From positions 1 through 10,698 of the forward strand of contig JAWWBX010000132.1 of the NCBI GenBank assembly GCA_033720735.1: a DNA stretch of 10,698 nucleotides, written 5' to 3'. Below are positions 1 through 6,414 of the stretch, piece after piece. The notes beneath the pieces are model-generated. The model saw only the letters and a list, made by a program, of their open reading frames with translations, did not search any database and had not been told where the DNA came from. The stretch's first letter is position 1. Each line of letters starts with the position of its first letter. A program made the position numbers and the translations under genes. Source of the stretch: B8-G4 sp033720735. Its GTDB lineage: Bacteria > Bacteroidota > Bacteroidia > Chitinophagales > Saprospiraceae.

Positions 1-1175
1 ATCTCATCATCCGCGATCTTGTCGTCGAGCCAACTGAGATGGTACTTCGGATCCTCGATCGCGACCGCATGCTCGGTCATCAGCAAGGGGCGAAAAGTGT
101 CTACCATCACAGCGAGCTCCTTGGTGCCCTTGGCACCGATGCTTTTCTCCACGGTCCCGGGATGCGGGCCATGCGGGATACCGCCCGGGTGCAGGGTGAT
201 CATCCCGCGCTCTACGTGCTTGCGGCTCATGAAGTCACCATCGACGTAGTAGAGCACCTCGTCGCTGTCAATGTTTGAGTGGTTGTACGGCGCAGGGATC
301 GCCTGCGGATGGTAGTCGTACAAACGCGGCACGAATGAACAAATGACGAAGTTGCGTCCTTCAAACGTCTGATGGACCGGCGGCGGCTGATGCACGCGCC
401 CGGTGATCGGCTCGAAATCATGGATCGAGAAAATGTACGGGTAGACGTACCCGTCCCAGCCGATGACATCGAACGGGTGGTTTTGGTAATGGTAAGGATA
501 GAGGTTGTCTTGCTTCTTGATGTAGAACAAAAAATCCCCGCGTTCATCATGTGTTTCGAGCGTTTCCGGTTTGCGGATATCACGCTCACAAAACGGCGAA
601 TGCTCAAGCAACTGCCCGAAGTGATTGCGATATTTCCGTGGTGTTACCACCGGGCTGTTCGACTCAACGATCAGGAGGCGGTTTTCGGTGGTCTTGAATT
701 CGAGCTGGTAGATCGTACCGCGCGGGATCACCAGGTAGTCGCCATACCCGAAATCGAGATTGCCGTACATCGAGCGCATGCGCCCTTCTCCCTGGTGTAC
801 GAAGATGACCTCATCCGCATCAGCATTTTTGAAGAAATAGTCCTTCATGCTCTTGCGCGGTGCGGCAAGTACGAGAGCACAATCATTGTTGACGAGTACG
901 GGTTTACGGCTCTCCAGGTAGTCGTCTGCAGCAGGAATATTGAATCCCTTGAGACTGCGGTGCTTGAGCTGCTTGTCGTGGATAAGCCGGGGGGCAATGC
1001 TTTTCGGATCACCCACCTGGAGGATCTGGGTCGGCGCATTGCAATGGTAGAGCGTTGAATAGTTGTTGCTGAAACCCTCGGTTGAAAACAGCTGCTCGTG
1101 ATAGAGTGTCCCGTCCGGTTTTCTGAACTGCGTGTGTCGTTTATGCGGGATCGTACCAAGACTATGATAGTGCAT
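1..1175 (-). CDS. hmgA: Homogentisate 1,2-dioxygenase (partial, C-terminal end outside window)
   Basis: This iron(II) ring-cleaving dioxygenase converts homogentisate to maleylacetoacetate in tyrosine/phenylalanine breakdown in the cytoplasm. The minus-strand frame opens at the ATG at 1175-1173 and gives 391 codons with no stop before the left edge. The N-terminus (MHYHSLGTIPHKRHTQFRK) is the usual family opening. Cupin-type motifs follow, including VHQGEGRMRSMYGNLDFGYGD. Likely iron ligands are H299 and E306 in YNHSNIDSDE and H335 in GGIPHGPHPG; assignment of E306 rather than D305 is by analogy with the human enzyme (H335/E341/H371). The last visible residues (DPKYHLSWLDD) look like the family C-terminus, so probably only a few residues are missing. 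Bacteroidota forms are about 385-390 residues, shorter than the 430-445 of Pseudomonas or human. The start lies inside the end of the upstream marR gene, which suggests one transcript and translational coupling. Confidence 0.95.
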   Translation of the reverse strand, partial: MHYHSLGTIPHKRHTQFRKPDGTLYHEQLFSTEGFSNNYSTLYHCNAPTQILQVGDPKSIAPRLIHDKQLKHRSLKGFNIPAADDYLESRKPVLVNNDCALVLAAPRKSMKDYFFKNADADEVIFVHQGEGRMRSMYGNLDFGYGDYLVIPRGTIYQLEFKTTENRLLIVESNSPVVTPRKYRNHFGQLLEHSPFCERDIRKPETLETHDERGDFLFYIKKQDNLYPYHYQNHPFDVIGWDGYVYPYIFSIHDFEPITGRVHQPPPVHQTFEGRNFVICSFVPRLYDYHPQAIPAPYNHSNIDSDEVLYYVDGDFMSRKHVERGMITLHPGGIPHGPHPGTVEKSIGAKGTKELAVMVDTFRPLLMTEHAVAIEDPKYHLSWLDDKIADDE

Positions 1176-1626
1176 GATTTGTGCTTTCAGATGATGAAAT
1201 ATTGGCGTTGATCTTGTCCAGGATGCGCATCAAGTCACGCATGTCCTGATTGCTCAGCCCGTCGAAATGGGTCAGTCGAAAGGCCTCAATTCTCGGTAGT
1301 AAGGTCCGCACCTTACGGCGGCCCGCGGGCGTTGAGAAGATGCCAAACTTGCGCCGGTCTTCCGGATCCGTAGTGCGTTTGAGGAGGCCCTTGCGCTCCA
1401 GTTTGTCCAAAATACGGGTGACGGTCGGCCGGTCCTTGGCCGTCGCCTGGCCGATCTCCTGCTGGCTGAGTCCTTCCTCGCGCATGACAACGTCCAGGAC
1501 GACCCACTGATCGGCAGTGATGTCGGCATCCATTTCCGCCAGCGTCTGCTGAAATGCCCGTTTGAGGCGCTTGGCGGTCCGTTCGATCAGGTATCCACGT
1601 ACTTCGGTGGCAAAGGTCGCATTCAT
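1162..1626 (-). CDS. MarR family transcriptional regulator
   Basis: A 154-residue winged-helix regulator, the normal MarR length. It has an N-terminal dimerisation helix (residues 8-30), a helix-turn-helix at about 53-84 (LSQQEIGQATAKDRPTVTRI) and a wing at about 85-103 with the family D-x-R-R signature (DPEDRRKF, D87-D90-R91-R92). The start is set at the ATG at 1626. The frame is open further upstream, to an ATG at 1767, but those extra 47 residues do not look like MarR sequence and would cover the inverted repeat and promoter candidate. The stop overlaps the hmgA start by 14 nt in another frame. MarR proteins usually repress their own operon and are released by a small aromatic ligand. The inference here is control of homogentisate breakdown with homogentisate or a related acid as inducer; the ligand cannot be read from the sequence. 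Confidence 0.88.
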   Translation of the reverse strand: MNATFATEVRGYLIERTAKRLKRAFQQTLAEMDADITADQWVVLDVVMREEGLSQQEIGQATAKDRPTVTRILDKLERKGLLKRTTDPEDRRKFGIFSTPAGRRKVRTLLPRIEAFRLTHFDGLSNQDMRDLMRILDKINANISSSESTNHALS

Positions 1627-1659
1627 TTGTTGCTTTACTAACAGTTTGTAAGGTAACAA
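1627..1659. promoter_or_regulatory. Candidate MarR operator (33-bp inverted repeat)
   Basis: Two 16-bp arms around a single central base match at 13 of 16 positions. The 17-bp core at 1635-1651 reads TTACTAACAGTTTGTAA on the plus strand, a TTAC-n-AAC-n-GTT-n-GTAA palindrome. Arm length and symmetry fit a MarR dimer site. It directly abuts the start codon of the MarR gene and overlaps the -7 candidate, so bound repressor would block transcription of marR-hmgA. The pattern is seen in the sequence; its role is inferred. Confidence 0.6.
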
Positions 1660-1678
1660 CTTTTTGCGAGGTCCGCAA
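1648..1678 (-). promoter_or_regulatory. Candidate Bacteroidota-type promoter of marR-hmgA
   Basis: On the minus strand, TTG (1678-1676) is followed after 20 nt by TACCTTAC (1655-1648). This resembles the Bacteroidota TTTG-N19-TAnnTTTG promoter. It would start transcription within the inverted repeat about 15-20 nt before the marR ATG. The match is partial and short, so it is only a candidate. Confidence 0.35.
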
Positions 1679-1934
1679 CGCCTACCATCAAATAAAGACT
1701 GATGATCCTGCGCCTGAAGGGGGTTACCATTTGCTGCTGGCGGCACTATCTGGCAGACAGGCGGCAATGCCCGTCAGAACTCGCTGCGGTGCAGGCTGGT
1801 CCGGTATCAGCCGCATGCGTGTGCCTGCTGCGGTCGGGTTGAATACGCCAGGGATGTCAGACGCTAAGCTAAAAGTCACTAACTTATGGGATACCCGAAC
1901 CGCGGAAACACCCATTGTTTCCGGGGAATTCCAT
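1660..1934. other. Divergent intergenic region between marR and the sigma factor gene
   Basis: About 275 bp (308 bp between the two start codons, counting the operator) with no convincing gene. The sigma-factor frame is open back to an ATG at 1731, with another ATG at 1854, but the predicted residues there do not resemble a sigma factor. The only structure I see is the inverted repeat at 1900-1926, listed separately. I could not identify a convincing promoter for the plus-strand sigma gene. Confidence 0.6.
1900..1926 (+). promoter_or_regulatory. Inverted repeat in the sigma factor leader
   Basis: Eight contiguous pairs, CGGAAACA / TGTTTCCG, around a CCCAT loop extend after one G-G mismatch by two more C-G pairs (10 of 11 positions). 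It ends 8 nt before the ATG chosen for the sigma factor. No T-tract follows, so it is not an intrinsic terminator. It could be an operator or a leader hairpin affecting translation. Confidence 0.4.
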
Positions 1935-2480
1935 ATGACCCAGGAAAGACACAAAGCCCGGATCCGTTCGATCACAGCGTTGTACGATACCTACCGCATC
2001 CCGTTTATCCGTTCGATCCAGAAGTCTTACGCCCTCGACGAGGTCGATGCCGAAGAGGTCTTCAGCGTGACCATGACGGTCGTCTGGGAGAAGCTTTGCG
2101 ACGAGACGCTTCCGGAATTGCGGCGCGGTCTGGAAGAGTACTGCTATGGTATCGGCCGCAATATTGCGCGGAAGTTCCTGCGTGACCGGGCCCGTTACCA
2201 GCTCGATCCGGACGACTTTTTGCTGGATCACGTGGTGGCATCCACGCCGCATGACGACCGTGCGCAGTTTGAAGCCGACCTCGCGGCTGCCTTTCAGGCT
2301 CTGGAGGAGATCGGTGATCCCTGCCGCACCCTGCTTGAGAGCTTTTATCTTAAGAAGATGGACATGCAATCGATCAGCAGGGTACTCAAGTATGCCAACG
2401 CCGACTCGACCAAAACGAAGAAATACAAGTGCCTGCAGCGTTTCAGAACGCTGTTTTACAAGATCCGCAAATCCTCATAA
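1935..2480 (+). CDS. Sigma-70 family RNA polymerase sigma factor (ECF-like)
   Basis: A 181-residue protein with the two-domain layout of a small alternative sigma factor. Region 2 lies at about 15-83 (LYDTYRIPFIRSIQ, then VWEKLCDETL and YCYGIGRNIARKFLRDRA). Region 4 lies at about 117-175, where GDPCRTLLESFYLKKMDMQS and the Lys/Tyr-rich KTKKYKCLQRFR resemble the helix-turn-helix end of a Bacteroidota sigma subgroup that I recognise from memory. ATG 1935 is preferred because region 2 begins about 14 residues later; upstream in-frame ATGs at 1854 and 1731 are possible. The stop is 11 nt before a membrane-protein gene, so the two are probably co-transcribed and that protein may control this factor. 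Its target promoters are unknown. Confidence 0.85.
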   Translation: MTQERHKARIRSITALYDTYRIPFIRSIQKSYALDEVDAEEVFSVTMTVVWEKLCDETLPELRRGLEEYCYGIGRNIARKFLRDRARYQLDPDDFLLDHVVASTPHDDRAQFEADLAAAFQALEEIGDPCRTLLESFYLKKMDMQSISRVLKYANADSTKTKKYKCLQRFRTLFYKIRKSS

Positions 2481-2491
2481 GTCCGTGCACC

Positions 2492-3148
2492 ATGAGCTGG
2501 AACCAACGACATATCGAACGACTCGACGAAGAACTGAGCAAAGGGCATGACCTGTCCCAATCCCCCGGTGATGACAGCGAAAGCGAGGCAATGAAAGAGG
2601 CTCGCCGTGATGTGCGCAACCTGACCGCTGCCCTGCGCCTTGCCCGTTTGAAGGAGTTCAAGCAGCACATTGATGCACACCGCTCGGGTCAGCAGGGGCG
2701 CGCCACACACACTTCAGCTCCGGCACCTGCAGAACGGTCCCGATCCCGCAGGATCCTGCTGCTCGCTGCGACAGCCGCCGTTATCCTGCTCATGTTCATA
2801 TTTGTCATCAACAGCCCTGAGTCGGGCCCGGCGGCCGGCAGCCGGAATCAATATCTGGCGGAGCACTTTGATGCGTTTATTCAGCATGATGTATCGCGGA
2901 ACAGTACGACCGACGGGCTGACACAAGAGCAATTGAACGCCTACAATCTGTTTGTTTTAGGCCGTTTCGATCAGGCTCTCCCGGTACTGGAAGATCTGTG
3001 GATCACCCGGGATGATCCCCTCGCCATGTACTACCTGATCCTCTGCCACGCAGCGACAGGACAGACCGACGAAGCACGCACCCTGTTCCTGCAGCATCAA
3101 ACCTTGCTTTCCCCAGAGCAACAGGAGCTGATTCAGAGGCTGTTCTAA
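2492..3148 (+). CDS. Single-pass membrane protein with TPR-like C-terminal region; possible anti-sigma partner
   Basis: A 218-residue protein I do not recognise as a named family. The N-terminal 85 residues are charged and probably helical (about 34-66), hence cytoplasmic. Basic residues SRSRR (83-87) precede one membrane helix at about 88-106 (ILLLAATAAVILLMFIFVI). The remainder, presumably periplasmic, contains a helical stretch at about 150-203 (AYNLFVLGRFDQALPVLEDL, then a G-x-x-D-E-A-R-x-L-F turn) resembling one to two TPR units. It starts 11 nt after the sigma factor stop. Sigma gene plus single-pass membrane protein is the usual layout for a sigma/anti-sigma pair, but no known anti-sigma zinc motif (HxxxCxxC) is visible, so that role is inference. 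The ATG at 2492 is chosen over an in-frame ATG at 2429, which lies inside the sigma gene. Confidence 0.75.
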   Translation: MSWNQRHIERLDEELSKGHDLSQSPGDDSESEAMKEARRDVRNLTAALRLARLKEFKQHIDAHRSGQQGRATHTSAPAPAERSRSRRILLLAATAAVILLMFIFVINSPESGPAAGSRNQYLAEHFDAFIQHDVSRNSTTDGLTQEQLNAYNLFVLGRFDQALPVLEDLWITRDDPLAMYYLILCHAATGQTDEARTLFLQHQTLLSPEQQELIQRLF

Positions 3149-3196
3149 GCAAGTCAACACAGAGAGTGGGGTGCGGACGCCAGAAGTCTCTCTATC

Positions 3197-4720
3197 TTGA
3201 TGGGCATGCGCTTCCTTCTTTACTACGCAGTCTGTCTGCTGCTGGCTTGTACGAAACCGGCACCAGACACCCCTCCCCCTAACATCGTCCTCATCCTGGC
3301 CGATGACCTCGGTTACGGCGAACTCGGCTGCTACGGGCAGTCCTTGATCGAAACACCCAACATAGACCGGCTGGCACGTGAAGGGATGCGGTTTACACAA
3401 CATTATTCGGGGGCGGCGGTCTGCGCACCGGCGCGATGTGTCCTGCTCACCGGCATGCATACCGGCCATGCTTATATCCGCGGCAATGATGAATGGGCTG
3501 AGCGCGGTGAAGTTTGGAACTACGAGGCGGTCTACCGGGATCCAGGACTGGAGGGGCAACGGCCGATCCCCGACAGCCTCGTCCTGGTTTCGGAACTTCT
3601 CCGGGAAGTCGGGTACACCACCGCCTGTATCGGCAAATGGGGCCTGGGCGCACCAGCCACGGAAGGGGCGCCTGAACGGCAGGGATTTGATTACTTCTAT
3701 GGGTACAACTGCCAGCGCCAGGCACACACGCTGTATCCGGGTCACCTCTATGAGAACGTCCAACGGGTCTATCTGGACAACGCCCTGATCGCACCACATG
3801 CCAACCTGCCGACAGATGCGGACACCACCGACAAGGCGGCATACGATGCATTCCAGTTGAACGACTACGCGCCCGAATTGATGGGAGAAAAAGCGTTGGC
3901 TTTCATCGAGCAGCAACGCGACAGCGCCTTTTTCTTGTTGTTTGCCTCGCCACTCCCCCACCTGCCGCTGCAAGCACCGGAGCGATGGGTGGAATACTAT
4001 CGCGAGAAGTTTGGCCCTGAGCCGCCCTATACCAATGGCAGCTACTTCCCGTGTTATGCGCCCCGGGCTACCTATGCCGCCATGATCTCGTATCTCGACG
4101 AACAGGTCGGGCTGATCCTCGACAAACTGGCAGAACTGGGCCTGGATGAAAACACCATTGTCCTGTTTACCAGCGACAACGGCCCAACGTACACGGGAGG
4201 TGCTGACACCGAGTTCTTTGACAGTGCCAGGCCTTTCCGCACGACCTATGGATTTGGCAAGGGCTTCCTGCACGAGGGCGGTATCCGCGTGCCCCTGCTG
4301 GCCCGCTGGCCGGGGAAGATCGCTGCAGGGAGCATCAGCCGCCACATTTCATCCTTTCAGGATTACCTGCCAACTCTCTGTGAGCTGGCCCGACGACCGC
4401 AGCCAGCCGGCAGGGATGGGATCAATTTCGTGCCAGAGCTTTTGAGCCAACCGCAGGACACGCACCGGTATCTGTATTGGGAGCAGCCGGAGTATGGTGG
4501 TCAGCAAGCGGTCCGGGCCGGCCAATGGAAAGGGTTGATCAAGGGCATGCGCGACGGCAACCGCCATATGGCCCTGTTTGATCTCGCTGCTGATCCACGT
4601 GAGACACAAGATGTCTCTGCAGACTTTCCGGATGTCGCGACGACACTGGAAGGCTACATGAAGGAAGCGCATCTCCCCTCGCCGATCCCGCGGTTTCGCC
4701 TGCCCATCGATGACGATTAA
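3197..4720 (+). CDS. Sulfatase (arylsulfatase A-like), lipoprotein
   Basis: A 507-residue S1-type sulfatase that would hydrolyse sulfate esters, probably on a polysaccharide or small sulfated compound; the substrate is not readable. The N-terminus has a hydrophobic stretch ending in lipobox LLAC, with C18 the lipidated residue, so it should be membrane anchored outside the cytoplasm. Alkaline phosphatase-superfamily residues are present: metal-binding D36-D37 in LADDLGYGE, the formylglycine motif C76-A-P-A-R80, K147 in IGKWGLG, H255 in PLPHLP, D327-N328 in TSDNG, and K355 before FLHEGGIRVP. The C-terminal subdomain carries LFDLAADPRETQD. Length is normal. C76 must be oxidised to formylglycine by a maturase, and none is encoded here. 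It follows the membrane protein by 48 nt on the same strand, so joint transcription is possible. ATG 3200 or 3206 are alternative starts. Confidence 0.93.
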   Translation: MMGMRFLLYYAVCLLLACTKPAPDTPPPNIVLILADDLGYGELGCYGQSLIETPNIDRLAREGMRFTQHYSGAAVCAPARCVLLTGMHTGHAYIRGNDEWAERGEVWNYEAVYRDPGLEGQRPIPDSLVLVSELLREVGYTTACIGKWGLGAPATEGAPERQGFDYFYGYNCQRQAHTLYPGHLYENVQRVYLDNALIAPHANLPTDADTTDKAAYDAFQLNDYAPELMGEKALAFIEQQRDSAFFLLFASPLPHLPLQAPERWVEYYREKFGPEPPYTNGSYFPCYAPRATYAAMISYLDEQVGLILDKLAELGLDENTIVLFTSDNGPTYTGGADTEFFDSARPFRTTYGFGKGFLHEGGIRVPLLARWPGKIAAGSISRHISSFQDYLPTLCELARRPQPAGRDGINFVPELLSQPQDTHRYLYWEQPEYGGQQAVRAGQWKGLIKGMRDGNRHMALFDLAADPRETQDVSADFPDVATTLEGYMKEAHLPSPIPRFRLPIDDD

Positions 4721-4751
4721 AAAACGCACCGCGGCTTGCACCACGGCGCGT
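4719..4751 (-). terminator. Hairpin terminator between convergent genes
   Basis: The arms at 4724-4734 and 4741-4751 pair at 9 of 11 positions around a 6-nt loop. Read on the minus strand, the hairpin is followed by six Ts (complement of the A-run at 4719-4724) and lies 34 nt past the stop of the minus-strand gene. On the plus strand it directly follows the sulfatase stop but lacks a good T-tract, so it is best assigned to the minus-strand gene. Confidence 0.5.
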
Positions 4752-4784
4752 TGTTCAGAATTATTCTGGGTGAAAAATTCTGCG

Positions 4785-5591
4785 TTATTCTTGTGCTTCC
4801 ACGTAATCGACCAATTCGAAAATGGTGCTACCAAGCATATTGCGATGCTTCAGGATCTCTGCAAACATTTCAGCGGGATCAACACCCGGATGCGCCCGCT
4901 CCCAGGCATCATCGGGATATGAGTCCCAGATATCGGCCCAGCTGGCATACGAAGCACCGGTGGCCGCATCCATACCTCCAGGCAGGTCACTATATCCGCC
5001 AACGCGGGTAAACAGGGACCAGCCCAGGATGTGCCCGTCATCCACCCGCGTTTGGTGTACGGGTTTGAAGACTTCGCGCTCCATATCCATGTACTCGCCC
5101 ATGTGGCCGGGGTGGACGTCCATCCAGTCGACGACAACATACTTGACATCGGCATTGGTGACCCCGTCCTTGACGACCCCGTCCCTTCTCGTCCAGACCG
5201 TTGATCTGACGATGGAGCGCGCCTCTTCCGTGCGCCTGGTGATCTCGCTCATCGGCGTACCCGGATGGACTTCCGCGGCAATCGCGCCAAGATCGGAATA
5301 GGCTCCTTCGAGCGCATTCCAGTTGGGATAGACCTCCGCTGTCATGTAATTGTACCCGCGCTTCGCATCGTAAGGATTGGCTACCCGGTAGAGGTACCAT
5401 CCGTAGATCTTGCCATTGGCCACGCGTTTGGCGTGCATCGGTTTCCAGATCTTTGTTTCGAGGTCGACGTAACCGGCCTCAGCATCCATAAAGGTGAGCG
5501 TGGCGACCGGCGGTTGGTCCTGAGCCTGAACAGAAAATACGGTGAAGAACGCGCACAGGATCACTGTGCAAAACAGGATGTTCCGTTTCAT
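4785..5591 (-). CDS. Secreted protein with two duplicated modules, unknown function
   Basis: A 268-residue protein. The start at 5591 gives a clean signal peptide (MKRNILFCTVILCAFF, probable cleavage near VQA-Q at 23-24); an in-frame ATG at 5642 would only add a non-signal extension. The mature part repeats a module. Residues 45-70 (ETKIWKPMHAKR, then NGKIYGWYLYRV) match 171-197 (EREVFKPVHQTR, then DGHILGWSLFTRV), and each copy ends in a segment with a conserved Trp and acidic/aromatic residues (YPNWNALE, YASWADIWDSY). Each unit also begins with an acidic stretch (AEAGYVDLE, HPGHMGEYMDME). This pattern suggests two ferredoxin-like/dimeric alpha-beta barrel domains in one chain, as in NIPSNAP or ABM-type folds; that is structural inference. 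I see no enzymatic motif. It is monocistronic, convergent with the sulfatase and divergent from the SnoaL-like gene. Confidence 0.85.
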   Translation of the reverse strand: MKRNILFCTVILCAFFTVFSVQAQDQPPVATLTFMDAEAGYVDLETKIWKPMHAKRVANGKIYGWYLYRVANPYDAKRGYNYMTAEVYPNWNALEGAYSDLGAIAAEVHPGTPMSEITRRTEEARSIVRSTVWTRRDGVVKDGVTNADVKYVVVDWMDVHPGHMGEYMDMEREVFKPVHQTRVDDGHILGWSLFTRVGGYSDLPGGMDAATGASYASWADIWDSYPDDAWERAHPGVDPAEMFAEILKHRNMLGSTIFELVDYVEAQE

Positions 5592-5782
5592 TTGGGTGTG
5601 TTTAGAGGTAATGCAATGCCAGAAGGTACGGTATCCCGGCAAGACGGCAAAGTTGATCGAAAGATCCGCAATGTTCAGGACCGACCGACTGCTGACTCAT
5701 CCCAACCGAATTCTCAACCGAGCTGCGACGCTGTAGTGTTATGCACATCTTGAGGGCATATTTCTGATTCAACATTTCTATC

Positions 5783-6268
5783 ATGAAACTGCTGCTCTTG
5801 TTTCTGACCACCGTTTGCATTGCCGGAACGGGGGTGACCCAACCCAATTCCCTGTCCACAAAGAATAAAGCGATTGTCGAGCGCGCATTCGAAATTGTGG
5901 GCAACGGAGATTTTGACCGGATGCACGAGGTGATCGCACCGAACTATGTGCGCCACTGCCAGGCGACGCCAGATATCAAGGTGCGCTCGCTGGAAGATTT
6001 CAAAGCGTTCATCCGGGCCGACCGGGCGGTGATTCCCGACCAGAAGTTCGAGCTGAAACACCTGGTGGCTGAGGACAATTACGTTGCCTTCTATGCGACT
6101 TACACTGGGACCCAGACGGGCCAAATGGGTCCGTTCCCGCCTTCCAACAAACGTGTCGTCCTGGATTTTGCCGGTGTCCATCGTTTGGAAGATGGCAAGA
6201 TCGTTGAGACCTGGATCACCTGGGACAATGTTGCTTTTCTCACGCAGTTGGGGCACCTGAAGATGTAG
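5783..6268 (+). CDS. Exported SnoaL-like / NTF2-fold ester cyclase-type protein
   Basis: A 161-residue protein with a hydrophobic N-terminal signal (MKLLLLFLTTVCIAG) followed by a single SnoaL-like domain. Recognisable pieces are KAIVERAFEIVGNGDFDRMH (29-48), the NYVRHC strand (54-59), FKAFIRADRAVIPDQKFELK (73-92) and the C-terminal signature DGKIVETWITWDNVAFLTQLG (137-157). In SnoaL, an Asp at the equivalent of D148 acts in catalysis, so the pocket may be active. Many members of this family have no known substrate, and an exported one is not the polyketide cyclase itself. It stands alone: divergent from the gene at 4785-5591 and followed by the hairpin/G-tract region. Confidence 0.87.
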   Translation: MKLLLLFLTTVCIAGTGVTQPNSLSTKNKAIVERAFEIVGNGDFDRMHEVIAPNYVRHCQATPDIKVRSLEDFKAFIRADRAVIPDQKFELKHLVAEDNYVAFYATYTGTQTGQMGPFPPSNKRVVLDFAGVHRLEDGKIVETWITWDNVAFLTQLGHLKM

Positions 6269-6273
6269 TTTAA

Positions 6274-6291
6274 CCCTCCCCAACCCCTCCC
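6274..6291 (-). other. Potential G-quadruplex sequence
   Basis: The minus strand reads GGGAGGGGTTGGGGAGGG, four runs of at least three Gs with loops of 1, 2 and 1 nt. This satisfies the standard quadruplex pattern with very short loops. It begins 6 nt after the SnoaL-like stop and overlaps the left arm of the adjacent hairpin. Folding in the cell is inferred. Confidence 0.5.
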
Positions 6292-6305
6292 TTATGAGGG
6301 AGGGG
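6284..6305 (+). terminator. Perfect hairpin after the SnoaL-like gene (possible terminator)
   Basis: The arms CCCCTCCCT (6284-6292) and AGGGAGGGG (6297-6305) pair perfectly around a TATG loop, 15 nt after the stop. What follows is CTTAATACTTG, which has too few consecutive Ts for a strong intrinsic terminator. It may still stop transcription or protect the mRNA end. Confidence 0.42.
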
Positions 6306-6327
6306 CTTAATACTTGTTGAACGACTT

Positions 6328-6354
6328 AAAAAGCCCCCTCTTTCCAAGAGGGGG
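6328..6354 (-). terminator. Intrinsic terminator of the PagL-like gene
   Basis: A perfect 9-bp stem, CCCCCTCTT (6334-6342) with AAGAGGGGG (6346-6354), has a 3-nt loop. On the minus strand it is followed after one C by five Ts (A-run 6328-6332). It lies 60 nt past the stop of the minus-strand gene at 6415-7074, the right side for its terminator. Confidence 0.6.
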
Positions 6355-6406
6355 TTGGGGGAGTTCGCGAGGGGGTTGGGGGAGTTCGCGAGGGGTTTGG
6401 GGTGAG
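6348..6406. repeat. 21-bp G-rich tandem repeat (two full copies plus a degenerate partial one)
   Basis: The unit is GA, five Gs, TT, five Gs, then AGTTCGC. Copies at 6348-6368 and 6369-6389 are identical. The third at 6390-6406 is shorter and altered (GA, four Gs, TTT, four Gs, TGAG). The first copy overlaps the right arm of the terminator hairpin, suggesting the array grew by duplication of the hairpin flank. With six G-runs the plus strand could also form quadruplexes. It is intergenic and carries no gene. Confidence 0.8.
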
Positions 6407-6414
6407 TACATCTG

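Noticed and set aside
372..1058. A 228-codon plus-strand frame opposite hmgA
   Set aside because: The minus strand encodes an unmistakable homogentisate dioxygenase across the entire interval; the plus-strand frame is a shadow.
1627..1767. An N-terminal extension of the MarR gene to the ATG at 1767
   Set aside because: The extra residues (MPPVCQIVPPAANG...) are unlike MarR N-termini, and the interval holds the inverted repeat and the promoter candidate.
1878..1883. An ACTAAC half-site like that in the marR operator, near the sigma gene
   Set aside because: A single 6-bp match without a symmetric partner is expected by chance; no basis for claiming MarR control of the sigma gene.
2957..4345. 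A 462-codon open frame on the minus strand opposite the sulfatase
   Set aside because: It lies antisense to a sulfatase with all its catalytic motifs, and its translation shows no recognisable domain. Long antisense frames are common in GC-rich coding DNA.
4756..4768. CAGAATTATTCTG palindrome between the convergent genes
   Set aside because: The stem is only 5 bp and AT-rich; the neighbouring hairpin with a six-T tract explains termination better.
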